Below, piece after piece: positions 7,312 through 15,287 of a stretch of DNA of 41,107 nt. The notes under the pieces are model-generated. The model did no database searches. It had not been told where the DNA came from and was given only the letters and a program-made list of their open reading frames with translations. Source of the stretch: Clostridia bacterium (GTDB taxonomy: Bacteria; Bacillota; Clostridia; Oscillospirales; CAG-272); assembly GCA_017463865.1 (NCBI GenBank), contig JAFTOI010000014.1:1-41107 (forward strand). The letters run 5' to 3'. Every line of letters starts with the position of its first letter. Position 1 is the first letter of the stretch. Position numbers and translations under genes: made by a program.

Positions 7312-8535
7312 ATGCCAGAACTGCTTTCCCCTGCGGGGAATTTTGAAAAGCTCAAGGCCGCCATCCGCTACGGTGCGGATGCCGTCTACTGCGCCGGACA
7401 GGCCTTCGGCATGCGCGCGTCGGCGGGCAACTTCACCCTCGACGAGCTGGCCGAGGCGGCCGAGTACGTCCACGCCCGCGGCCGGCGCATGCATATCACC
7501 GTCAACACCATGCCCCGCGATGCCGACTATCCCCGCCTGCGCGAGTACCTGACCGCTCTGCGCGAGGTGAAGCCCGACGCCCTCATTGTCGCCGACCTCG
7601 GCGTCATGGCCGAGGTGCGCCGCATCCTGCCCGACGTCGAGCTGCACGTCTCGACCCAGGCGTCGGCCGTCTCGGCCGCCGCCTGCGCCGCCTACGCATC
7701 GCTCGGTGCCTCCCGCGTCGTGCTGGCCCGTGAGCTGATGCTCGATGAGATCAAGGCCATCCGCGCGGAGCTCGACCGGCTGGCGCCTGCCGTGTCGCTG
7801 GAGACCTTCATCCACGGCTCCATGTGCATCTCCTACAGCGGCCGCTGCGGCCTGTCCTACGCGCTCACCGGCCGCGACGCCAACCGCGGCGCCTGCACCC
7901 AGCCCTGCCGCTGGAACTATGCCATCGTCGAGGAAAAGCGCCCCGACGAGCCGATGCCCATCGAGTCGGGGGCTGATGGAACCTTCATCTTCTCGTCCAA
8001 GGATATGTGCATGATCGAGCACATCCCCGAGCTGCTCTCGGCCGGCATCGACTCCTTCAAGATCGAGGGCCGCATGAAGAGTGCCTACTATACCGCAGTC
8101 GTCACCAACGCCTACCGCATGGCCATCGACGCCTACATGGCTGATCCGAAGGGTTACCGCTATGACCCCGCCTGGCTGCGTGAGCTGGAGAGCGTCTCCC
8201 ACCGCGAGTACTGCACCGGCTACTTCTTCGACGACCCCGCTGTCGTCGACCACCGCTGCACCCAGCCCGGCTACCTCCGCGAGAAGGCCTACCTCGCCAC
8301 CGTCCGCGACTACGACCCCGCCACCGGCATCGCGACCTTTATCCAGCACAACAAAGCCGCCCGCGGCGATACGGTCGAACTCCTCACCCCCGGCAAAGTC
8401 GGCCAGCCCTTCACCCTCGGCACCCTGTGGGATGAGGAAGGCAACGAGATCGACGCCACCCCCCACCCGCTGATGATCTACCGCACGCGGGTGCCGTTCG
8501 AAGTCAAGCCCGACGACATCCTGCGGGCGGGATAA
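7312..8535 (+). CDS. U32-family peptidase / tRNA hydroxylation protein TrhP-like
   Basis: A 407-residue protein beginning with the diagnostic MPELLSPAGNFEKLKAAIRY and GADAVYCAG. Around residues 168-205 lie HGSMCISYSGRCGLS and GACTQPCRW, which supply the conserved cysteines of the family's iron-sulfur site. KIEGRMKS, typical of the family, follows. Members YrrO/TrhP make 5-hydroxyuridine at position 34 of certain tRNAs; others were annotated as collagenase-like proteases. The length fits YrrO/TrhP rather than the larger RlhA type. Start 7312 is set by GGAGGT at 7301-7306; the frame is open upstream, but that part is the repeat array. Biochemical role inferred from family only. Confidence 0.9.
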   Translation: MPELLSPAGNFEKLKAAIRYGADAVYCAGQAFGMRASAGNFTLDELAEAAEYVHARGRRMHITVNTMPRDADYPRLREYLTALREVKPDALIVADLGVMAEVRRILPDVELHVSTQASAVSAAACAAYASLGASRVVLARELMLDEIKAIRAELDRLAPAVSLETFIHGSMCISYSGRCGLSYALTGRDANRGACTQPCRWNYAIVEEKRPDEPMPIESGADGTFIFSSKDMCMIEHIPELLSAGIDSFKIEGRMKSAYYTAVVTNAYRMAIDAYMADPKGYRYDPAWLRELESVSHREYCTGYFFDDPAVVDHRCTQPGYLREKAYLATVRDYDPATGIATFIQHNKAARGDTVELLTPGKVGQPFTLGTLWDEEGNEIDATPHPLMIYRTRVPFEVKPDDILRAG

Positions 8536-8555
8536 GCGAAAAATCCATCATGCAA

Positions 8556-8583
8556 AAGGGGCGCACCCACGGGTGCGCCCCTT
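8556..8583. terminator. Terminator between convergent genes
   Basis: A 13-bp stem AAGGGGCGCACCC / GGGTGCGCCCCTT with a very short loop, followed by GATTTT on the plus strand. It lies between the convergent U32 and tyrA genes and may serve both. Confidence 0.8.
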
Positions 8584-8607
8584 GATTTTGATGCGTGCAA
8601 ACCACAC

Positions 8608-9474
8608 TCACTCCGCACTTTCCTTGCACCGCTTGCCCTCTTCGAGCAGACGGCACAGTTCCTCCGCGTCGCCCCGCTCCATCGCGCCGCGGTACTCGCC
8701 CAGGGCGGCAATGATGCAGTCGAGCTCGCGCAGCAGATTGTCACGGTTGTCGAGAAACAGCTCCGTCCACATTGGCGCGTTCAGATACGCCACACGGGTC
8801 AGATCCTTGTAGCTGCCCGCCGAGTAGCCCTTGTGCGCCTGCGCGGTCGGGCTCTTGACGTAGGCGTTCGACACCACATGCGCCAGCTGCGAGGTGTAGG
8901 CGATCATGGCGTCGTGATGCTCGGCCGTGCAGACGGTAACAACACCGAACGACAGCGGCGCAAGCAGCGTCCGCGCCCGCGCGATGGCCGCCTCGGCCGT
9001 CGATTCGTCCATTCCCTCGGGGGGCGAGATAATCATCGACGCATTGTGGAAGAGATCCGCCCGCCCCGCACCGAAGCCCGAGAAATGGCTGCCCGCCATC
9101 GGGTGCCCGCCGAGGAAAGTGAAGCCGTGCGCCTGCGCAATGGCGTGGCAGGCCGCACAGACCGAACGCTTGACGCCGCAGGTGTCAATCACCATCGTGT
9201 CCTTGTCAAGCCGGGACGCCAGCGCTTCCAGTGTGGCGATGGCCGCGCCGGGGTAAACGGCCAGAAAGATGCAGTCAAACCGCCCGCCCTCATCGAGATA
9301 GGCGTCAAGCAGCCCGTCGGCTGCCCCGCACGACATCGCGACCTGACAGACGTCCTCCGACAGATCGCGGACATAGACCCGGTGCCCCGCCTCGCGATAA
9401 GCCCGCGCCATCGACCCGCCGATCAGGCCCAGGCCGACGATACCGATGGTGAATTTCTGCTCAGTTTGCTGCAT
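8608..9474 (-). CDS. tyrA: Prephenate dehydrogenase
   Basis: A 288-residue enzyme that oxidatively decarboxylates prephenate to 4-hydroxyphenylpyruvate in tyrosine synthesis, normally with NAD+. The Rossmann motif GIVGLGLIGGS is at residues 11-21. The catalytic His is in GGHPMAGSHFSG (122-133). The C-terminal helical domain holds AYTSQLAHVVSNAY. There is no fused chorismate mutase and no ACT domain, so allosteric tyrosine control through ACT is not expected. Start 9474 follows GGAGGG at 9483-9488; the 33 in-frame codons upstream run over the promoter. It lies 7 kb from tyrS, but a separate promoter with an inverted repeat drives it. Confidence 0.95.
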   Translation of the reverse strand: MQQTEQKFTIGIVGLGLIGGSMARAYREAGHRVYVRDLSEDVCQVAMSCGAADGLLDAYLDEGGRFDCIFLAVYPGAAIATLEALASRLDKDTMVIDTCGVKRSVCAACHAIAQAHGFTFLGGHPMAGSHFSGFGAGRADLFHNASMIISPPEGMDESTAEAAIARARTLLAPLSFGVVTVCTAEHHDAMIAYTSQLAHVVSNAYVKSPTAQAHKGYSAGSYKDLTRVAYLNAPMWTELFLDNRDNLLRELDCIIAALGEYRGAMERGDAEELCRLLEEGKRCKESAE

Positions 9475-9520
9475 GATGTGATCCCTCCATGAAAAATACG
9501 CAATCCAAACAATGAAAATG

Positions 9521-9573
9521 CGCCGAATTATGGCATATACGCATAGTATACCACAATTCGGCGCGGCTGTCAA
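9521..9573 (-). promoter_or_regulatory. tyrA promoter with candidate operator
   Basis: On the minus strand: -35 TTGACA (plus-strand 9568-9573), 17-bp spacer, -10 TATACT (9545-9550). An inverted repeat brackets the -10 and the start site: CGCCGAATTATGG (9521-9533) and CCACAATTCGGCG (9551-9563), 12 of 13 positions paired. The right arm lies inside the promoter spacer and upstream of the likely start site, so the repeat can act only as a DNA site and not as an RNA hairpin. Promoter strongly supported; operator role inferred. Confidence 0.8.
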
Positions 9574-9576
9574 GCG

Positions 9577-10665
9577 TTAGATCACCTCAAGTGCCTCGCG
9601 GTCGCCCAGCGGCGCGAGCGGCTTGTGCGGCAGCGTCTGATACCAGTACGCCACCGACGCGATGTCGCTCTGCTGCGCCAGATAGCGTCGTTCGGCCCGC
9701 CAGCCAAGGTCTTGGATGGTCACGCGCAGCCCCTTCTCAAACCGGATCGGGTCGGTGATGTGCCAGCGGTACATGCCAAACCGCGTCTGCGAGCGGTAGA
9801 GCCCGTCGGGACGGATGACCTGCGGCAGCCCCGAGTAAGGCGTGCTGAAGGCCGTGTAGCCCTCGCCCGGCACGTCAAAATTGTACGCGCCGCAGAAATA
9901 ATCCTCGGTGCCTGTGCCGCAGATGGTCGGAAACTCGTCATCGTCGTCCATGAAAAACTTGATCTCGCCCTCACCCCACCAGCCGCAGTTGTTGACCTGC
10001 CAGGCCAGATAGGTGCCGACGTACTGCCCCTTGCCCTCGATGCCGTCGATGATGGTGTGGACAGCACCGACAGTCGGATTGGAGCGGCGGAAGGACGCGC
10101 AGAAATAGGCACAGTCTTCCTCGACGGGAGCGAGCGCGTAGTCGACCTGATAGTACAGCGTCAGCGTCTCAGGGTTGCGGTTCTCCATCGTGATGCGCGC
10201 GCGGGTGCGGAAGGGCATCGTCCAGTAGCAGTTGAACCCCCGCGCCGGATTGGCGCAGACGGCCAGCGAATTCACATGCGCATACTCATTCCAGCCGTTC
10301 GCGAAGAAGTCGCCCATCGGCACCTCAACACTCGGGTATTCCATATCATCCCAGTAAATACGGAAGATGAAGTCGCGCCAGACATCCTTCCCTTTGAGGC
10401 GGCCCGCCGTCATCCAGATGTGCTGGATCGCGCCGGGCCCGGCGATGTCGGCCAGCGTCGTCTCCTCGCCGCTGGCGAGGACGAGATACGGATTGACCTT
10501 CCAGCCCTGCCCCATCTCGCGGGCAGCGCGGTCGATCTCAATGCCGTCGGCCGACATGCCGCCCTTGCCCGGCTCGCCGGTCGGATTTTCGGCGGAGATG
10601 GAGCGTGTCTTGGCGTTCGAGAGCAGATGCAGGGTGGCCATCGAGTTGTAAAGTCCGTTGAACAT
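9577..10665 (-). CDS. GH172 (DUF2961) glycoside hydrolase-like protein
   Basis: A 362-residue protein without signal peptide. It matches the DUF2961 family, reclassified as GH172 after difructose dianhydride I synthase/hydrolase and related fructo- and arabinofuranosidases were described. Seen motifs are GPGAIQHIWMT near residue 76, WGEGEIKFF near 230, and CGTGTEDYF at 249-257. In the family, glutamates in segments of this kind act as catalytic pair; Glu232 or Glu234 and Glu254 are candidates here. Start 10665 follows GGAGGT. No sugar transporter or other carbohydrate gene is adjacent, so the substrate is unknown. It probably acts in the cytoplasm. It lies downstream of dnaI by 57 bp and may be transcribed with it. 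Confidence 0.85.
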   Translation of the reverse strand: MFNGLYNSMATLHLLSNAKTRSISAENPTGEPGKGGMSADGIEIDRAAREMGQGWKVNPYLVLASGEETTLADIAGPGAIQHIWMTAGRLKGKDVWRDFIFRIYWDDMEYPSVEVPMGDFFANGWNEYAHVNSLAVCANPARGFNCYWTMPFRTRARITMENRNPETLTLYYQVDYALAPVEEDCAYFCASFRRSNPTVGAVHTIIDGIEGKGQYVGTYLAWQVNNCGWWGEGEIKFFMDDDDEFPTICGTGTEDYFCGAYNFDVPGEGYTAFSTPYSGLPQVIRPDGLYRSQTRFGMYRWHITDPIRFEKGLRVTIQDLGWRAERRYLAQQSDIASVAYWYQTLPHKPLAPLGDREALEVI

Positions 10666-10722
10666 TGGTGTACCTCCGGTATTTTCAGTGAAAGCAGTTG
10701 GATCGATGCTTTCCCCTTTTCC

Positions 10723-11700
10723 TCATTTGCGCAGCTTCTGCGCCCGTACATCCACACCCACGAAAACCAGCGGCTGGTATTCGCCGAGGATGCGGCTGGT
10801 GATGCGGTCCCAGTAGCGCTCGCGGAGCTCCTTCTGGGTCAGGTTGGTGCTGATGATCGTCGACAGGCCGCGGTTGAGACGGGTGTTGATGAGATTGTAC
10901 AGCACCGACACCGTGAACTGGTTGGTGATCTCGGTGCCGAGGTCGTCGACAATGAGCAGATCACAGTCGGCGTAGCGGTCGAGCGACGCCGTGACTCCCT
11001 CGTCACGGCCGCTCTTGAAGCGGTCGTACTCGTAGTCGGCCATCATCCCAACCGCCGTGACGTAGCAGACGTCGTAGCCGCGCTCGATCACCACCCGCGC
11101 CACGGCACTGGACAGATGCGTCTTGCCCAGCCCCGTCCCGCCGAACAGCGCCAGATTGCGCCCCTGCCCCGCGCGGAAATCGTGCGCAAAGCGGTAGAGC
11201 GTGTCGTAGTTGCGCTGCATCGTCGCGTAGTGCTCGGGCTTCTGCCGGTAGTAGTCGAGCGAAAAGTTCTCAAAGGTCTGCGTCTCGATCAGCTGTCCCA
11301 GCCCCGAGCTCTCGAAGCCCGCTAAGATCAGCGCCCGGCGCATGCAGTCGCACATCTTCGTGTCCACATACCCCGTGTCGCCGCACCGCTCACATGCGTA
11401 ATGTACCTCGGTGTAGTCAGCCGGGTAGCCGTTCGCGACCAGCAGGTCGCGGCGGCTCGCCTGCAGGGTCTCGTTCTGCTCGCGCAGTTCTGCCAGACGC
11501 TCGACCGCCCCAGGCCCGCCGCCCACTGCCGTCCGCAGCAGCTCGACGCCCGTGTCCCGCATCGCGCGGTCGATCTCGGCCACCTCGGGCAGGCGCGCGG
11601 CCACCTCCGCACGCCGGCGGTCAGCCTCGGCGCGCGCCCGCAGATACTTGGTCTCGTATTCTTCCTTGATCCTGCGGAAATTCTCGCGGTTGTAGCCCAT
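10723..11700 (-). CDS. dnaI: DnaI/DnaC-like helicase loader ATPase
   Basis: A 325-residue AAA+ ATPase, the presumed loader that places the replicative helicase DnaC/DnaB on DNA. The N-terminal third is helical and charged. A zinc-binding motif follows with Cys103, Cys106, Cys117 and Cys119 (CERCGDTG and CDC). Walker A is GGTGLGKTH (187-195), Walker B LLIVDDLG (248-255), sensor I STNLT, and the arginine-finger region RITSRI. Cysteine spacing and length agree with clostridial DnaI-like proteins. It follows dnaD by 14 nt and rex by one gene, forming a likely rex-dnaD-dnaI operon. IstB-type transposition ATPases share the fold but lack this zinc motif and this context. Confidence 0.88.
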   Translation of the reverse strand: MGYNRENFRRIKEEYETKYLRARAEADRRRAEVAARLPEVAEIDRAMRDTGVELLRTAVGGGPGAVERLAELREQNETLQASRRDLLVANGYPADYTEVHYACERCGDTGYVDTKMCDCMRRALILAGFESSGLGQLIETQTFENFSLDYYRQKPEHYATMQRNYDTLYRFAHDFRAGQGRNLALFGGTGLGKTHLSSAVARVVIERGYDVCYVTAVGMMADYEYDRFKSGRDEGVTASLDRYADCDLLIVDDLGTEITNQFTVSVLYNLINTRLNRGLSTIISTNLTQKELRERYWDRITSRILGEYQPLVFVGVDVRAQKLRK

Positions 11701-11714
11701 ATCCGCGCCCCCTC

Positions 11715-12683
11715 TCAGCTGTAGCTGCGCCGCAGCGCATCTTCAAAGAATTCGTCGGTGTCAAAGCTCGACGCCGTGCCGTTCTCGCTCTTGCTCTTGG
11801 CGCGCGCCGCGCTGTCGGCGTCGATCTTCTCCAGCGTGTCGATCCCCTCGCTGTGCCAGCGGGTCAGGATCGAGTCGGCATAGGGGACCGACGCCTTGCC
11901 GATGGCGTCGACCGTCATCTCGTAGGCCCGGGTCACGATCTCGACGCCGTAATGATACTCGTCGATCCAGCGGGTGAATGCCGCCTTCTCCTTGGCCGTC
12001 AGCGTCCGCCCCTCAGCCCCGAACAGCTTCCGCAGCTGACCACGCAGCGCCTCGGTCTCCTCCCGGCGGAGCAGATACCCATTCAGCGCCGCCGCGTCGC
12101 GGATGCCTTCGTCACAAAGCCCGATGGCCATTTTCTCGGCGTAGCGCATCGACTTTTTATCCTTCGCGGCGCACCAGGCCAGCAGGATGAGGATGTACTC
12201 CTCCTCAAGCGACAGATAGTCCATCATTCCCAGCACGATGTTGACCTCCATCGTCGTGAACATCTTGCCGAAGGTCTGCTGTGCCGCATCGACCAGCGAC
12301 TTCGCCTCGGCGCGGCTCTCGAGGAGCGTCGTCAGCTGCTCGGTCGTGTAGTGGGGCAACGCTGTCTCGTGCTCCAGCTTCTTCTCGGGCTGCGGCGCGT
12401 GGGCCGCCGGCTGAGCGGCCGGCTCGGCCTGCTCCTCCCCCTCAACGTCGATCACGCCCGCCCCCTGCCAGAAGCTCAGCGCCCGGTCGAGCTCCGCGCG
12501 GGTAACCCCCGCGGCCGCCGCCGCGCGGTCGGCCTCAGCGGCGTAATTATCGCGCAGACGCGCGTCACCCGCCAGCACGAACAGCAGGCAGAGGTCGTTC
12601 TTGGTCGCCTTCTTTGCCCGATCAAGCAAAGGGCGCAGGGGCAGAACGACCACGTCCTGCCCATAGTTAAAGGTCAGCTTCAT
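11715..12683 (-). CDS. dnaD: DnaD-domain primosome protein
   Basis: A 322-residue protein of the DnaD/DnaB (Gram-positive) family that remodels DNA and helps load helicase at initiation and restart. Residues 1-80 look like the winged-helix DDBH1 domain. A Pro/Ala/Glu-rich linker covers about 82-105. Two helical DDBH2 (DnaB_2) segments follow, near 110-185 and 215-295. The second ends in PYADSILTRWHSEGI, the YxxxIxxxWxxxG-type motif that binds single-stranded DNA in this family. It sits 14 nt upstream of dnaI, as primosome genes often do in Clostridia. The ribosome binding site is weak (AAGGA), so translation may be coupled to rex, which ends 12 nt before. Confidence 0.85.
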   Translation of the reverse strand: MKLTFNYGQDVVVLPLRPLLDRAKKATKNDLCLLFVLAGDARLRDNYAAEADRAAAAAGVTRAELDRALSFWQGAGVIDVEGEEQAEPAAQPAAHAPQPEKKLEHETALPHYTTEQLTTLLESRAEAKSLVDAAQQTFGKMFTTMEVNIVLGMMDYLSLEEEYILILLAWCAAKDKKSMRYAEKMAIGLCDEGIRDAAALNGYLLRREETEALRGQLRKLFGAEGRTLTAKEKAAFTRWIDEYHYGVEIVTRAYEMTVDAIGKASVPYADSILTRWHSEGIDTLEKIDADSAARAKSKSENGTASSFDTDEFFEDALRRSYS

Positions 12684-12695
12684 GTAAATGTATCC

Positions 12696-13403
12696 TTATT
12701 TTTCTTCATTCTGCATCAGATTCAGCTCGTAGCAGAGCGTCATCAGCGAGTCGCCCAGATGCACGTTCTCGATGCGCACGTCGTATTCGTCCAGCTCCAG
12801 CTCTCGGCCGGTGAAGTTCCACAGGCCGTGTACCCCCGATTTTGCCAGCCGCAGTGCGGCCTCGGCGGCGCATTCCTTGGGCAGGGTCAGCACCGCAATA
12901 TCGGTGGGGTTGGCGGCAAGGTAGTCCTCCAGCGCGTCCATCGACAGCACCGGCAGCTCGCCTACCGTCTGGCCGATCAGCGCCGGATCGACGTCGAACA
13001 TGGCCGTCGGCACCACGCCGCGCTTGGCGAACATCGAGTTTCTGCCCAGCGCCCGCCCCAGGTTGCCCGCGCCGACGATGACGGCCCGGAAGCGGCGGTT
13101 GACGCCCAGAATCTCGCTGATCTTGACGTAGAGATATTTCACATTGTAGCCGTAGCCCTGCTGGCCGAAGCCGCCGAAGCAGTTGAAATCCTGCCGGATC
13201 TGCGACGCGGTGACGCGCATCATGCGGGACAGCTCGCTGGAGCTGATGCGCAGCTTGTCCTGCCGGATCAGCTCGCGCAGATAGCGATAGTAGCGGGGAA
13301 GGCGTTTAATGACGGCGGGGGAGACCCCCTGCCGCGCGGTGGCTGCCGCGTCATCGTCGGGCTGCGCGGCGGTGTCGAGGTAAGTCTGGTCGAAATCGTT
13401 CAC
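12696..13403 (-). CDS. rex: Redox-sensing transcriptional repressor Rex
   Basis: A 235-residue dimeric repressor that senses the NADH/NAD+ ratio and in Clostridia controls fermentation, hydrogen and C4 pathways. The N-terminal winged helix covers about residues 28-80 (VIKRLPRYYRYLRELI, then SSSELSRMM and SQIRQDFNCFG, a Rex hallmark). The NAD(H) Rossmann domain holds VIVGAGNLGRAL at 108-119. A 26-residue acidic N-terminal tail is an addition to the usual core. The start is GTG at 13403 with GGAGGT 5 nt upstream; the frame stays open for 194 codons further, but that part lies in the DnaA-box region. First gene of rex-dnaD-dnaI. The fermentative operon at 24.7 kb is a plausible target, although I found no clear Rex site there. 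Confidence 0.95.
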   Translation of the reverse strand: MNDFDQTYLDTAAQPDDDAAATARQGVSPAVIKRLPRYYRYLRELIRQDKLRISSSELSRMMRVTASQIRQDFNCFGGFGQQGYGYNVKYLYVKISEILGVNRRFRAVIVGAGNLGRALGRNSMFAKRGVVPTAMFDVDPALIGQTVGELPVLSMDALEDYLAANPTDIAVLTLPKECAAEAALRLAKSGVHGLWNFTGRELELDEYDVRIENVHLGDSLMTLCYELNLMQNEEK

Positions 13404-13511
13404 GGGGAACCTCCAAGTCGGGTAATGATTCACGATTGAGCATGCCCTTTCGGCATTTTGTCCAATCCCCATTTTCGGGCGTTTTTCCCGGTGATGGAGA
13501 TGATCGCCGTG

Positions 13512-13684
13512 TTTTCCACAGGGGAAAAACGGCGGAGTTTTCCACAATATCAACAGGGTTTTCCACAGAACGCCTGAAAATATTGGACTTTTTCGGTGGA
13601 TTTCGGGGGACAAGCTGCGGAAAACTCCGGTATTTCCACAGACGCCGCACGTTTTCCACACCTTGTGGAAAACGGTGTGGGAAA
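13512..13684. promoter_or_regulatory. DnaA-box cluster between tsaD and rex
   Basis: Five exact matches to the DnaA-box consensus TTWTNCACA: TTTTCCACA on the plus strand at 13512, 13538, 13559 and 13652, and on the minus strand at 13664-13672. Two more sites have one mismatch, at 13632-13640 and at 13676-13684 (minus). Several are about 20-26 bp apart, close to two helical turns. The pair at 13652/13664 forms a palindrome with a 3-bp centre. It lies in the 379-bp gap between tsaD and the rex-dnaD-dnaI operon. No AT-rich unwinding region and no dnaA or dnaN is near, so a DnaA-binding regulatory cluster is favoured over a replication origin. Confidence 0.8.
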
Positions 13685-13782
13685 ACCTCGGCCAGCACCA
13701 GAATCTGGAAAAACGGTGAAACTGCCGAATTTGCGGGAAAGACGAAAAATTTGCCCGAAACCCCTTGACAAAAAAGATGGGA

Positions 13783-14826
13783 TCAGTCGCAGGCCGAGGC
13801 GTTGAGGGAAGTGTCGCCACGTACGCCGGCCAGATATTCGTAGTAAGCCTGCGCGCCCACCATGGCGGCGTTGTCGCCGCAGAGCGAGATGGGCGGCATG
13901 CAGAGCCGCGCCCCGCGCCCCACGCAGAGCGTCTCAAGACCTGCGCGCAGATGCGAGTTCGCCGCCACACCGCCGGCCAGCACAAGGGTCTTCGTGCCGG
14001 TCTGCTTCAGCGCCATCCCTGTCTTTTTGACGATGGCGCGCACGATCGTGTCGGTGTAGGACGCGGCGAGGTCAGCCGCACGGCCCGGCTCGAGCGCGTC
14101 GGGAGAAACCGCAATCGGCGTCCCCCGCTGCGCCTCACCATTGAGATAGTTCAGCGCGGCAGTCTTCAGCCCGCTGAAGGAGAAGTCGAGATTGTCGCCC
14201 GGCAGGGCAGGGGAGGGCAGTTTGACAGCTGTCCCATCGCCCAGCGCCGCCAGCTTGTCCATCGCCGCACCGCCCGGATAGGGCAGGCCGATGACCCGGC
14301 CGACCTTGTCAAAGGCCTCGCCGGCCGCGTCGTCGCGTGTACCGCCGAGGAGGCGGTAGTCGGTGTAGTCGTCGACGGCGTAGATGGTCGTGTGCCCGCC
14401 CGAGACGACCAGCGCCAGGAAGGGCGGTTCAAGGTCGGGGTGAGCCAGCAGCGCCGCCGCGACATGCGCGCGGATGTGGTTGACCGGCACCAGCGGGATG
14501 TTGTTGGCGTAAGCCAGCGACTTGGCAAAGTTGACGCCCACCAGCAGCGCACCGATCAGGCCGGGCGAGGCCGTGACCCCCACCGCGCCGATGTCGCTGA
14601 GTGCACAGCCGGCCTCGGCCAGCGCGTCACGGGTCAGTGACGTGATGGCCTCGATGTGCGCGCGGCTGGCTATTTCAGGAACAACACCGCCGTAGAGCCG
14701 ATGAACGGCGATCTGCGACGCGACCAGGTTGGAACGGATGATTCGCCCCCCGTTCTCCATCTCCAGCACCGCCGCTGAGGTCTCGTCACAGGAGCTTTCA
14801 AGAGCAAGAATTAACAATTTAGTCAC
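13783..14826 (-). CDS. tsaD: tRNA threonylcarbamoyltransferase TsaD (Kae1/Gcp)
   Basis: A 347-residue ASKHA-fold protein that transfers the threonylcarbamoyl group to A37 of ANN-decoding tRNAs (t6A), working with TsaB and TsaE. The N-terminus LALESSCDETSAAV (7-20) is diagnostic. Metal-binding His117 and His121 lie in NHIRAH, followed by VSGGHT (141-146), DDAAGEAFDKVG, LAGGVAAN and SLCGDNAAM. Length is normal. It overlaps the rimI stop by 4 nt (ATGA-type), so the two are translationally coupled. tsaB and tsaE are not in this window. Confidence 0.97.
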   Translation of the reverse strand: MTKLLILALESSCDETSAAVLEMENGGRIIRSNLVASQIAVHRLYGGVVPEIASRAHIEAITSLTRDALAEAGCALSDIGAVGVTASPGLIGALLVGVNFAKSLAYANNIPLVPVNHIRAHVAAALLAHPDLEPPFLALVVSGGHTTIYAVDDYTDYRLLGGTRDDAAGEAFDKVGRVIGLPYPGGAAMDKLAALGDGTAVKLPSPALPGDNLDFSFSGLKTAALNYLNGEAQRGTPIAVSPDALEPGRAADLAASYTDTIVRAIVKKTGMALKQTGTKTLVLAGGVAANSHLRAGLETLCVGRGARLCMPPISLCGDNAAMVGAQAYYEYLAGVRGDTSLNASACD

Positions 14827-15287
14827 ACCTTTCTGTCGGGAAATCCGCAGTGAAGCGCATATTCGCGCGCATCCTCGTCGCCGTAGAAGCGGGGGCGCGT
14901 GCCCTGCCGCGCAAAGCCGAGCGATTCGTACAGCGCCTGTGCCGCGCGGTTGGATTCGCGCACATCGAGGTAGACGGTCAGTGCCCCGTCGTCGGGACAG
15001 AGCATGGCGAGCATCCCCTCGAGCAGCGCCCGGCCGAGCCCCTGCCGCCGCGCCGCCGGCGCGACGGCAATGCGGGTGATCTCGGCCTCAGCCGGCAGGC
15101 TGTTCCCGGCCGGGATGTACATCCAGCCCACATAGCCGACGATCACCCCATCCTGCTCGGCACAAAGCCCGCCGTAGGGCGCGCCGAGCAGCATCCCCAG
15201 CCCCGTTTCGTTCCACGGATCGGGGAAGCAGGCCGCCTCAAGCGCCGCCAGCGCTGGAATATCCCCCCGTTCGACCGGCCGGATCAT
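14823..15287 (-). CDS. rimI: Ribosomal protein S18-alanine N-acetyltransferase RimI
   Basis: A 154-residue GNAT acetyltransferase. The acetyl-CoA loop is RRQGLGRALL (80-89), preceded by the ITRIAVAP strand and followed by YLDVRESNRAAQALYESLGF, a typical RimI C-terminal motif. RimI acetylates the N-terminus of ribosomal protein S18 in enteric bacteria. In Firmicutes the gene commonly travels with tsaB-tsaD, as here beside tsaD, which supports the name. It overlaps both neighbours by 4 nt, so lipoprotein, rimI and tsaD form one tightly coupled unit. Confidence 0.92.
   Translation of the reverse strand: MIRPVERGDIPALAALEAACFPDPWNETGLGMLLGAPYGGLCAEQDGVIVGYVGWMYIPAGNSLPAEAEITRIAVAPAARRQGLGRALLEGMLAMLCPDDGALTVYLDVRESNRAAQALYESLGFARQGTRPRFYGDEDAREYALHCGFPDRKV

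Noticed and set aside
13652-13672. Rex operator in the TTTTCCACA-CCT-TGTGGAAAA palindrome
   Set aside because: Rex sites follow TTGTGA-N6-TCACAA or TTGTTAA-type patterns. This palindrome fits paired DnaA boxes instead.
13404-13782. Chromosomal replication origin (oriC)
   Set aside because: DnaA boxes are present, but no AT-rich unwinding element, no dnaA, dnaN, rpmH or parAB nearby, and genes on both sides run in the same direction.
13404-13985. N-terminal extension of Rex by up to 194 codons
   Set aside because: The stretch translates the DnaA-box region. Rex length and the GGAGGT-GTG start at 13403 fit the family.
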